A DNA stretch of 64,000 nucleotides, from the NCBI RefSeq assembly GCF_000687475.1, contig NC_057317.1, positions 6,014,501-6,078,500 of the forward strand. Direction: 5' to 3'. This stretch comes from Ustilaginoidea virens. Its lineage: Eukaryota > Ascomycota > Sordariomycetes > Hypocreales > Clavicipitaceae. Below the pieces are notes generated by a model. It saw only the letters and a program-made list of their open reading frames with translations, had not been told where the DNA came from and did not search any database. Both the position numbers and the translations under genes were made by a program. This document shows, one piece after another, positions 11,489-20,560 of this stretch (positions are counted from its first letter, which is position 1; every line of letters begins with the position of its first letter).

Positions 11489-11699
11489 AGTATTGAGATA
11501 AGGGTTTGAAGGGGGGGGGGGGGGGGGGGGATGTATTGTAAGGAGTGCAAGATTCGAAAGGGCTTTTACTGTAGTAGTAAAAGAAAGAAAGAATAGGAAG
11601 AGGTTACAAATCGTTCTTCCTAGATGCTGAGGGTATCTTCAAATATCGTGATATTTAGCGTATCTTGTTCTTCCTTATAATAGACGAGGGGAAGGAGAG
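11489..11699 (-). other. A2 leader (inner part) with 20-G tract
   Basis: Untranslated leader between gag and the A3 insertion. Holds a run of 20 G on the plus strand (11,511-11,530), a C run in the element sense, just upstream of the gag ATG. The last five bases, GAGAG, are the A3 target duplication. The leader continues at 18,989 after A3. Confidence 0.75.
11695..11699 (+). repeat. Left target-site duplication of A3 (GAGAG)
   Basis: GAGAG recurs at 18,984-18,988. The uninterrupted site can be seen in A6 near 52,635-52,670, where the same leader reads straight through AAGGAGAGGTTATAAATCG. Confidence 0.94.
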
Positions 11700-12042
11700 T
11701 GTCGGAATCGCTGTCGCAAGGTGCCCAATTGGGCACATTGCGACGGATGTGCCGCGCACACCCGATGCGCATGATGTGGCCACTTTGGCCCCTTTTGCCC
11801 CTTTACCCCTGAGCCCGGTAGGGCACGCGGGCAGCCCGGCCCGACTGCGCCGATGCACGTGACAACGGCATACGCACAAAAAGGCCATATCGTGTAATTA
11901 CCCTCTTTTGCTTCCTTTCTTTCCTTTTAGTTAGTCAGTCATAATTAAGGAAGTAATCATACCTTTGACCGGTGACCTCACGGTACTTGATACCACGCGC
12001 GCGACCCTACGTATAACTGGGTACCCCGAGTTTATATCAATA
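11700..12042 (+). repeat. A3 5' LTR with 32-bp palindrome
   Basis: Begins TGTCGGAATCGC and ends TATATCAATA. Near the start it has the perfect palindrome GTGCCCAATTGGGCAC (11,721-11,736), extended by GTCGCAA and TTGCGAC arms to 11,713-11,744. The middle is CG-rich. It would hold the promoter; I cannot place a TATA box with confidence. Confidence 0.94.
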
Positions 12043-12526
12043 CTGATCAGTGGTGATAACCACCACTTATAGGATAATTATATCCCGCAAAGAATGGTGT
12101 ATTATAGATCAGTAAGATTACTCTCGAAGAGATGATTTCCGTTGCAAATCGTGCTAATTAGGAAGGCAAATAACCTATTCCGTTGAACGGTTATGCTGCT
12201 AACTAATTGGAAGAACGATATAGACCTCTTCTACCTCCGTCTATCACGAAGGAAGAAAACATACTAACTATTACAATCTTTGAAGATACCCTTAGTATAT
12301 ATAGGAGGCGGCTGACCTATTCTGTTGAACGGTCACCTGCTTACTATAGGAGGCAAATAACCCATTCCGTTGAACGGTTATATTGCTAACTAACCCCTTC
12401 TCATCTTTCTTTTTACCCTTACGGATAAAAGCCCCCTTTGGATTAAATCTTGCACTCCTTGCAAGAGTAAATATTGCACTCCTTGCAATACATCCCCCCC
12501 CCCTCTTAAACCCTCCTCTCAACACC
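12043..12526 (+). other. A3 leader
   Basis: Begins CTGATCAGTGGTGATAACCA, whose GTGGTGATAACCACC forms a small hairpin; as the primer-binding position it suggests the GGTTATCAC word of a tRNA, but I cannot name the tRNA. It contains repeated CTATTCCGTTGAACGGTTA-like words (about 12,175-12,195, 12,316-12,335 and 12,362-12,382) and direct repeats of TTGCACTCCTTGCAA next to a 10-C tract (12,494-12,503). No gene. Confidence 0.65.
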
Positions 12527-14590
12527 ATAGCACGATCACGATCATTAACATTACAACCGGCACTGCCCGAAAGGTTACAGCGATTAGCCCCCTTACTCGA
12601 TGACAATTGGGCCACTACGATAGAGCCAATTACCCCTGATGCCACCACTGTGGCATTACACAATCGCCTGGCCTTCTTGATCTATACCTATGAGAAGGAT
12701 TGTATTATTGACGACGACCTATGGGAACTGTTCCACGAAGATTATAGTGAATGGGATGAACAACTATTCAACCGCATTAATCCTCTATTCCTACGCGAAT
12801 TCCGCACATACCTACGGGATCATGGCGTGTATGTCGGAGCATCAGGCTCCATCACAATACCTACCTTGATGGAATGCCTTCAACAACAACAGAACCCTGA
12901 ATGGCCTCAAGAAGAGATCGACCGTTAATTAGGGCATAAAATATTCCAATCACGACTCAACCCTCATAGGGAAGCATCAGTACCTATCGGCAATTTCGAC
13001 CAGGAAGTTATAGGCTCACGGAATTCATCACGAGCACCTACCACAGTAAGGCCCTCAAGAAGATCCTCACGAGCTTCAACAACAAGGGACTTCACAACAC
13101 CAAGGGCAGCCCGATCACAGTCACAACAACCCATCATCCCCCCTTCTATATCGAAGAAGCCTTACGCCCCTATTGAAGAAGAAAGGGGCCGGTCCCAACA
13201 ACCAAAAGGGAAGACGCCTATTTACAATAGGCCGCTATTCGAAACAGGGGAAAGCTCCCGGCACCATCAACAACAACATGCAACGGCCGACGAAGACTAT
13301 AGCCCGACCGACCAAATATTACACCCTAGGGGTTATACCCCTAGCCGGGCTAGCCGAGGCGGCTATTCCAATACCCCTCGAGGTCATAGCATACCCAACA
13401 GAGCTCGGGTTACAGGCCCCGATGATATGCTTCCTTCCACAGAGGACCCCGATGATGATACCTTCCGAGCCAACGCCGCTAATACCGCCCGCGATACCAG
13501 ATATCGGGCCCAAACGCCTCATCCGACAATGCCAAAAATAGGCACGGCACCTGGCCCTTCCCGTCAATATCGGCCTACTCAGGCCGATGAACAGACCGTC
13601 TTGACGGGAGGACCGGTAAACCCAGACCGACCCGAGTTATAGGATGACCCCGCAAGAAACCCCGCCAGCCTACCGCGAGGCAACCGACAAGCCGTTCCGG
13701 AATACCCTCCAGAATACCCCCAAAAAGATCATTCCCGAAACGGGTTTGATGATGTATCGAAGAAGATATCTGACCTCTTGCGCAGCTATCGCACAGAGGA
13801 TAGATATAGCGGCAAAATGGATGACTTTATTATACCAAAAGTCATCTCTTTCAAGAGCAAATACCGCCTACTAGGATTACCCGACAATGCATTCGCCAGA
13901 GCCTTCCAAATCATGCTCATCGGCGATGCTGAGACCTATTACTTTGATAATATTGAACGTATTCGCGATACCCTCACTTTTGACGATATAGTCCGCAAAG
14001 TCAAGAGCCATTTCGAAAATAAGAGCATAGAACAATTCTATTTACACCATTAGAACAGAACAACGCTCTAATTAACTATCGCGAAACATCCTGATAAGTC
14101 AAAGTTAGAATGCCTCAACATCCTACTAGAGGAACTTCAACGCCTACATCGTGGTCTTTTTCCCCCCTTTATAGCTGATACGGAGCTTCACCGATAAGTC
14201 CTCAACGCTATAAGGGATACCCCTGAGTGCAGCCAGGCCTTGTACCGTTATGCCCCTACATTCGAAGGCCTTGCCGCTGACCTACGGCGATCCCTTTCTA
14301 TCTATAAGTCAATTCATACAAATTAACAGCATTATTTCCTTTAATAATAACATCACGATACTAACGATGTTGATAACAATATGGCGCTGTTCACAGACCG
14401 TAGATATGGTTAATCCCATAACCGGTATCAACGCCCCCAACGATACGGACCCCCTTAACGCCGCTTTCAATAACAGAATCGTGCCCTTCCAGATAGACCC
14501 CATTAAAGACGTTACTTTATTTATAACAAAACAGGGTATTAGTCATCCAACCACTCTGCTAAAGAGCAATAAGAATCAAAAGACCGATAG
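12527..14590 (+). pseudogene. A3 gag
   Basis: The frame starts at ATA (12,527-12,529), formerly ATG, reading ARSRSLTLQPALPERLQ. N-terminal helical part to about 12,925 (DRPQ with CAA to TAA at 12,926), then an Arg/Ser/Gln/Pro-rich disordered part (about 13,000-13,700), then the capsid-like block YRTEDRYSGKMDDF (about 13,784-13,825), VRKVKSHFENKSIEQFYLHH and LECLNILLEELQRLH. No CCHC zinc knuckle is visible, which is not rare in copia Gags. Role: particle shell around the element RNA. Confidence 0.78.
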
Positions 14591-15300
14591 ATGAAGAACC
14601 GATCCTACCGTACTGCCCCTAATGATAAGAAATTCCGTATTTTCTTACAGGAATACGAAGAGCCCGGCCCCCAAGGCCTCGAAGAAGAAAAGGCTGACCT
14701 TAACGATGTTATTAGTAATATCGAGGTAATGATAGCAGGGGACACACAATGGGATGCAGAGAATACTGCCACACCGCAAATCACAGCCACTTAGTATTTC
14801 CAAGCCCCTACGCAAGCAGAACCATTATCATCTATTGAGATATTGCAGGCCCTGCAAGATGAATCATGCCGATACGCCTTTTTATATATTGACCCCTTCC
14901 GAATGCCCTCACCACCACCGGACCGTAATTCTGCCTTTCTAGAAGAAGAACGCTACGGTGACCATACCTTCCGCGGAATCCTACCGGATACCAGCGCTTC
15001 AGGCCTATCAATAGCAGGCCTAGGTCAAGTAAAGGCCCTAATGCGATTGATAAAGACCCTGACTATCGAGACAACTAATAAGAAGCATACGGTGAATTTC
15101 GGAGCAGGCTCTGCCACATCTTCTGGTATACTTAATGTCCCAACGATATTTGGCAACATCCCCTTCCACATTCTTGACAGCAGCACCCCCTTCTTATATT
15201 CTATCACGGATATGGATAGGATAGGCGTAAAGCTTAACAATCTTAATAACCTACTCATCCAAGGAGATATCAAGGTCCCGATTATTAGGAAATAGAGACA
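14591..15300 (+). pseudogene. A3 Gag-protease region
   Basis: From 14,591 (KNRSYRTAPNDKKFRIF) to a TAG at 15,293. The protease active site reads ILPDTSAS at about 14,979-15,003, where DTG has become DTS; A1, A2, A4 and A5 keep DTG. The C-terminal block GNIPFHILDSSTPFLYSI follows. Read in the same frame as gag and pol. Confidence 0.8.
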
Positions 15301-16265
15301 TCTATAGTAGACTCTCAATGCCACGGATACTGCAGCCTTTCATCTATCGTCATAGGAAATCCGTTAGCTATATTATCGATTCGGGCACCCTTCCATCAAT
15401 AGGCTTACCAAATTGCTTTAGCGGGCTAGTTATAATGATATTGACCGTAGTATCATCGAAAGCATCACCTACATATGCCATTAATGCCAAATGAACGCAA
15501 AGGCACCCAGCCGATTCAAATTCACACTTAAGGATGATAATACTAGCTAATTCAACTACGAAATTATCATCGATATCCTTTATATTGATAATCGGCCGGT
15601 ATTACATATCGTGGATACTACAACAAGCTTCCAGGCAGCCAGATTCCTTAATCCATAAAGACAGAAGGCCCGAGACGTTTGGAATGCCCTTAAAGAATGC
15701 TGGATTGATACTTACCTTAGCCCACCGGATTAGATAGTCCACAATACCAGTCTAAATTTCGCTTCCGCCGAATTCCGTCATAATGCCCGGCTTTTATCTA
15801 TCAATATAGATGAAATCCCTGTAGAAGCCCATAATAGTATTGGCAAGGTCGAGAGATATTACGCCCCTTTACGCAGAGCCTATACAATTGTCAACAATGA
15901 AGTAGGCGACCTAATAACAAAGGAATAGAAATTATAGCTCGCTATAAAGGCTGTTAACGACTCAGCTAGACCCAATGGTCTAGTGCCTACGTTATTAGTC
16001 TTTAGAGTATATCCTCGACTCATAGATGATTCACCCCCTAGCTTATCAGTATCATAACACGCCTTAACATTACGAAAGGCTACTAACGAAGCTAGGAAAT
16101 ATCTCGCAAGACGCCAGGTCTGCGATACCCTCAACCAACAGAACGGCCCAGACACGCAGCCTATCCACCGACTACCCCTATAGTCAGATATATAGGTATA
16201 GAGAGAAAAGGGTGGATGGCACAGGCCGTACCGGCTAATCAGCCTCGATAGTAAGACCTACATCA
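15301..16265 (+). pseudogene. A3 integrase
   Basis: Zinc-binding part with TYICH*CQMNAKAPSRFKF (about 15,470-15,525), catalytic core from DILYIDNRPVLHIVDTTTSF (about 15,570-15,630), second Asp region near 15,740 (one Trp as TAG), NFASAEFRHNARLLSINIDE, then the Glu block GKVERYYAPLRRAYTIV (about 15,845-15,895). Fits the HHCC and DDE layout of copia integrases. Confidence 0.82.
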
Positions 16266-16681
16266 TACAAATGCCATATAGCCCCGTTAAATTCCGGTTA
16301 ACGGTCGTCAAGCCTTATAACCACGACCCTAATAGTGATCCCGCTGCCGACGATCCCGAAGATATCGTCTATAACGAAGGCCCGGCCTGCCCCAGCAGGC
16401 TAGAAGTCAGGATACCGGCTGCAGCCGCACCTCCAGCCGCAATAATACCTGCAGCCGAGACATCATCGCCGACCCCTGACAGACTACCTACAGCCGAGAC
16501 ATTATCATCGCCAACCCCTAACCCAGCTAGGATACCAGCGTTACGGCCAATATCACTATCACCATCACTAGCAAGGGTAGTATCTGACGTTATGATTAAT
16601 AAGGACCAAAAAGAAGCTCTCGTTAACGCTATAGCTTCTAATACCGTTATTAACGTATCTTTCCTAACCGCGAAAGAGTAA
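16266..16681 (+). pseudogene. A3 Pro/Ala/Ser-rich linker, integrase to RT
   Basis: MPYSPVKFRLTVVKPYNHDP, then Asp/Glu-rich, then a Pro/Ala/Ser low-complexity tract (about 16,410-16,560) with short imperfect repeats, then LARVVSDVMINKDQKEALVN. Its length differs among copies. Confidence 0.75.
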
Positions 16682-17705
16682 GCCGACCTACAGCTTACTA
16701 GCTAATTACGCCGGGAAGGGAAGATTACAACCCCTAGAGCCCCTTTCGAACAGTCTGACCGTACAAAGATAGAAGCGTTACAAGCCCGCGATATATTCCG
16801 ATTTATTACCTTTAATATCGGTAAACATAGAGCCTAACGTCTCTTTAACTTACGTATAGTACGAGAAATCAAAGGCAAAGGCACAGACACCCTATATGAG
16901 AAGTCTAGGCTTATGATACAAGGCCATAGTGATAACGAGAAGCAATTGATATTGACTCAGTCCCCTATAATCTAACGGGCTAGTCAACGGTTACTTATAT
17001 TATTGGCCCTATCACTACAACATTCTCACAACCTATTCCTTTAGATATGTGATATTACGCAGGCTTATATGCAATCTTCCACTACCCTCAATAGATCGAT
17101 TATCGCCAAGCTACCTAAGCAGATAGCACATCAATACCCTAATAATACCATTATAGAAGTGGTTAAGCCGCTGTACGGAATAGCTGAGGCAGGCACCCAC
17201 TAGTGGGCGACATACTTCCGGCACCATCGCGAGAAGTTAGGCATAACCATATCCACCTATGACCCCTGTTTGCTGATATCTGCCGGCAATGACCGTACTG
17301 ACGTTCCTGACCGTACTGACGATACTGACGTTCCTGACCGTACTGGCGATACAAGCGATACCGCATGCTTTGGTATCGTGGGTATGCAGACTGACGATAC
17401 CCTCGGACTTAGTGACGATGCCTTCTTCCAACGGGAGGAATTAGAGCTTACTAAGGCAGGCTTCAATGCTAAGCCTAAGACGAGGCTATCGCCAACTGTG
17501 CCCCTGATATTCAACGGATGCATATTGACAGCCAGCAGTGACAGCATAACCTTATGCCAGAAAGGTCAAAGTAAGAAGATCACGACTATCGACAAGAATG
17601 CACCCATAGCCCAGCGTAATTATATCGAACAACGCGCTCGTGGCGCTTATATAGCTACGGTCTGCCAGCCCGAGGCCTCTTTTGACCTATCTATCGCGGC
17701 ATAAC
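16682..17705 (+). pseudogene. A3 reverse transcriptase with QTDD box
   Basis: Order: LRREGKITTPRAPFEQSD, GKGTDTLYEKSRLMIQGHSD, the first catalytic Asp in CDITQAYMQSS (about 17,049-17,085), KLPKQIAHQYPNN, EVVKPLYGIAEAGTH (Trp as TAG), then an inserted repeat of Asp/Thr-rich units (17,285-17,350), and the active-site box GIVGMQTDDTLGLSDD (about 17,377-17,425). QTDD replaces the usual YVDD. Copies A1 and A4 also read QTDD, so this is the family state. Confidence 0.85.
17285..17365 (+). repeat. In-frame minisatellite in A3 RT
   Basis: The 18-base word GACCGTACTGACGTTCCT occurs twice, with GACGATACT spacers, giving DRTDVP DRTDDTDVP DRTGDTSD. A1 has one such unit (26,345-26,390); A2 and A4 have fewer or none; A6 and A8 have partial ones (about 47,575-47,630 and 62,840-62,890). 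Confidence 0.8.
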
Positions 17706-18370
17706 ACCAGCAACCTGACCCTAACGATATCGCGAGGTTGAATAAGCGCCTTCAATAGCAGCGTAATAACCAGGATCGTGGCTTGCGGTACATCAATCTA
17801 GCCCTTACTACAGCCAAGCTCTTTGTATTTATTGACGGATCCTTTGCCAATAATAAAGATTTAAGCTCCCAGATTAGATATATTATTATGCTAGGGAATG
17901 AAGAAGAGGATAACCCCACAGATAATACCTTCCTACTGACCGGTAATATCGTTACTTATAGCTCTACAAAAAGTAAGCGTATAATACGCAGCGCACTCGC
18001 TTCGGAGCTATATAGTATGGTGCAAGGGGTCGATATCGCATATGCGATAGGCACGACCCTCAATATAATTACTAGCAGGCTAGGATTGCCGAAGATCCCT
18101 ACGGTTGTGTATACGGATTCGTTTTCGTTGTACGAATGCCTTATTAAGCTAGGTACTACTAAGGAAAAGAGGCTCATAATAGATATTATGGCCCTGCGAC
18201 AGTCATACGAGCGCCGGGAAATCTATAAGATTCGCTAGATCAACGGGAATAATAACCTCGCCGATGCAATAACTAAGGGAACGCCCAATAAAGCCCTTAA
18301 GACCTTTATCGACCAAAATAGGGCTGTTATACGTATGGAAGGATGGGTAAAGAGGCCGGTCAATGTCTGA
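17706..18370 (+). pseudogene. A3 RNase H and end of Gag-Pol
   Basis: The open stretch 17,783-18,238 carries FVFIDGSFANN, YSSTKSKR, ASELYSMVQG, YTDSFSLYEC and, after a TAG, NNLADAITKGTPNKALKTF. These are the D-E-D-D residues of copia RNase H. The frame ends at TGA 18,368-18,370 after KRPVNV. Confidence 0.86.
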
Positions 18371-18640
18371 CTGCATTTAGAAGGTATTGGTGATATCATG
18401 GGTGGCAAGTGTGTGGATTTTCCTATGTTCAATGTTGTGTGCATTTGATGCTTTTACTGCGTTTACTGCTGCCCCTTTTTGCCCCTTTGTTTTGGCTGTA
18501 CGGTATGATGCCGGCCGCGCGGCGCGATAGCGTTATCGGCGGCACAACCTGCCGAGACCGCGCCGCACTTTTCTTTCTATGTGTGCGCCTTACATCCTAG
18601 CGATTCCGATGTTTGCTTCTATAAAAAGAGAAGCTGCCAG
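18371..18640 (+). other. A3 3' non-coding module with CG-rich inverted repeat and PPT
   Basis: Carries repeated CTTTTACTGCGTTTACTGCT words, the CG-rich inverted repeat (about 18,510-18,570) and the polypurine tract AAAAAGAGAAGC next to the LTR. An 11-bp perfect inverted repeat, AGCGATTCCGA (18,599-18,609) and TCGGAATCGCT (18,643-18,653), brackets the tract, with an inner GCTTCT/AGAAGC stem. The same layout occurs in A1, A2, A4, A6, A7 and A8. Confidence 0.75.
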
Positions 18641-18983
18641 TGTCGGAATCGCTGTCGCAAGGTGCCTAATTGGGCACATTGCGACGGATGTGCCGCGCAC
18701 ACCCGATGCGCACGATGTGGCCACTTTGGCCCCTTTTGCCCCTTTACCCCTGAGCCCGGTAGGGCACGCGGGCAGCCCGGCCCGACTGCGCCGATGCACG
18801 TGACAACGGCACACGCACAAAAAGGCCATATCGTGTAATTACCCTCTTTTGCTTCCTTTCTTTCCTTTTAGTTAGTTAGTCATAATCAAGGAAGTAATCA
18901 TACCTTTGACCGGTGACCTCACGGTACTTGATACCACGCGCGCGACCCTACGTATAACTGGGTACCCCGAGTTTATATCAACA
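18641..18983 (+). repeat. A3 3' LTR
   Basis: 343 bp, TGTCGG...CAACA, same length as the 5' LTR. Followed by the GAGAG target duplication and the rest of the A2 leader. Confidence 0.94.
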
Positions 18984-19129
18984 GAGAGGTCACAAATCGT
19001 TCTCCCTCTGGTTAGCATAGCTGAGAAAGCTTAACTGCCTCTTCGAAATCAATATTTTGCTGATCTGTGATGCACCGTTCTTTGCGGGATATAATTATCC
19101 TGTGAGTGGTGGTTATCACCACTGATCAG
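18984..19129 (-). other. A2 leader (outer part)
   Basis: The remainder of the A2 leader between the A3 insertion and the A2 5' LTR. It matches the unbroken A6 leader at about 52,660-52,791 and, in opposite orientation, the start of the A3 leader, including the GTGGTGATAACCAC hairpin (here 19,105-19,124). Confidence 0.85.
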
Positions 19130-19470
19130 TATTGATATAAACTCGGGGTACCCAGTTATACATAGGGTCGCGCGCGTGGTATCAAGTACCGTGAGGTCAC
19201 CGGTCAAAGGTATGATTACTTCTTTGATTATGACTGACTAACTAAGAGGAAAGAAAAGAAGCAAAAGAGTAATTACACGATATGGCCTTTTTGTGCGTGC
19301 TGTAGTTATGTGCATCGGCGCGGTCGGGCCGGACTGCCCGCGTGCCCTACCGGGCTCAGGGGCATAGGGGCAAAAGTGGCCATATCGTGCGTAACGGGTG
19401 TGCGCGGCACATTCGTCGCAATATGCCCAATTGGTGCCCAATTGGGCACCTTGCGATAGCGATTCCGACA
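19130..19470 (-). repeat. A2 5' LTR
   Basis: 341 bp; on the minus strand TGTCGG...TCAATA. Followed on the plus strand by the GATAA duplication and the resumed B gag. Confidence 0.93.
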
Positions 19471-20560
19471 GATAAGGTAGGCACCTTAGTAGACAGACTA
19501 ATTAAGCCTGCTATTAGCCCACCATCACAGGATATAATAGATATGGATACCTTCCAAACTCCTGTAGGTAAGGGAAATACCCCTCTACCTAAAGCCCAGT
19601 AGCAACCCCTGCCGGTTCCATCTAGCATTAGCAGCCAAGTCAGCGCTATAGCTATTAAGGAACTAGCTAAAACAGCTAATGGATTCTAGGAATCCTAAAA
19701 GCTAAAGGGGGCATCTAACTTCGACCAATGGAAACAGGCCCTTATGATTTAACTTAGGGCACTCAATATCGCTAAATTCATCGAAAATCCTTCTATTGCT
19801 AGCAGTTTTAACGATTCAGAGCAAGCACTTTTACTATTACTTATTAAGAATAGTTGCATAGAAGGACCAGCTGCCGCTATCAACTAGTGCACTGACCTAG
19901 AGTCAGCCTTTACGTTACTCACCAAATAGTATTCTCACTCATCAGACGTATAGTGGACCTACCTATACCCTGCCTTTTATTAACTAAATTTTATAGGCTA
20001 TAAGGGTACCTTGGAATCTTTTAATGCCTCCTTTAATAGCTACCTATCCAGGCTGCAAATTTTAGGCTCCTACATACAACCTTTCGACCAAATCAGCCAG
20101 TATTTATATGCTATAGAAGGGGTCTTTTTTCAGTGGGCAGAACGGCACCGCACAATGATGAGAATCGCCTATACTTAGGGAAATACATCAAATATTAACC
20201 TGCAATTTTATATGGTTGATTTACTGGAAGAATAATGCATTAAAGGGTCATTAGTAGCAAGGGCTACTACCTACCTCGCAAAGGTTAAGGGTGCCGCTAC
20301 TAATAGCAACAGTAGTAAGCTAGCTAGTAATAATACTAGCAAGGGTGGTAAAAACACTACCACTAATGCTAATAAAAAGAACAAACAGGGGTCTTTTACC
20401 CAATAAGGGTCTTCTTCAGCTATATAGGGCAAGCCGGAAAATAAGAAGAAGAATAAAGAAAAGAAAGATTCAGCTAATAAAGTAGATACCCTATAAAAGA
20501 CCAACGAAAAGGAAAAGACTATTGATTCCTTCGTACTAGGGAATTATAATACTCTAAGTC
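19471..20560 (+). pseudogene. B gag, resumed after A2
   Basis: GATAAG reads D-K and continues VGTLVDRLIKPAISPP and MDTFQTPVGKGNTPLPKAQ in the frame of 4,064. The capsid-like part LKGASNFDQWKQALM (about 19,697-19,745) is typical of copia Gag. A Ser/Asn/Lys/Gly-rich tail follows (20,280-20,480). Gln and Trp codons changed to TAG/TAA are scattered. I see no zinc knuckle. Confidence 0.8.

Larger units (their letters stand above)
11700..18983 (+). mobile_element. Copia family A copy A3, complete and least mutated
   Basis: 7,284 bp with LTRs 11,700-12,042 and 18,641-18,983, both 343 bp, TSD GAGAG. By eye the two LTRs differ at six sites, all C/T, five of them in CpA context. Gag, protease, integrase, linker, RT and RNase H lie in one reading frame from 12,527 (ATA, formerly ATG) to TGA at 18,368-18,370, about 1,947 codons. 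It still has scattered TAG/TAA, so it is defective, but it is the best reference for the family. It inserted into A2 and is the youngest layer here. Confidence 0.95.
4237..19470 (-). mobile_element. Copia family A copy A2, full length, split by A3 and by a B solo LTR
   Basis: LTRs at 19,130-19,470 (5') and 4,237-4,577 (3') are both 341 bp and flanked by GATAA. Removing A3 and the solo LTR with their duplications leaves about 7,193 bp, close to A3 and A6. Domain order on the minus strand is leader, gag, protease, integrase, linker, RT, RNase H. It is the only copy here that keeps an ATG at the gag start (11,488-11,486). Its pol is full of TAG/TAA. Confidence 0.93.

Noticed and set aside
12292..12663. 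Open frame on the minus strand across the A3 leader and gag start
   Set aside because: Antisense to the A3 leader and gag; no family resemblance.
13173..13567. Overlapping open frames in the A3 gag middle
   Set aside because: Wrong frame or strand compared with the Arg/Ser/Pro-rich Gag reading, which continues in the frame of 12,527.
14250..14594. 114-residue open frame inside A3 gag
   Set aside because: Out of the polyprotein frame that carries the conserved blocks.
15301..18238. Alternative genetic code with TAG as Gln
   Set aside because: TAG and TAA replace both Gln and Trp, and the same positions are CAG, CAA or TGG in other copies; C-to-T/G-to-A mutation explains this better.
18579..18838. 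Open frames over the A 3' module and LTR (also 4,345-4,839, 27,625-27,868, 55,457-55,759, 61,179-61,583)
   Set aside because: Non-coding 3' module and LTR, open on both strands; no domain and no codon pattern.
20271..20504. Leu/Phe-rich open frame on the minus strand resembling a membrane protein
   Set aside because: It is antisense to the Ser/Lys/Asn-rich tail of B gag; Lys/Asn-rich codons read backwards give Leu/Phe.
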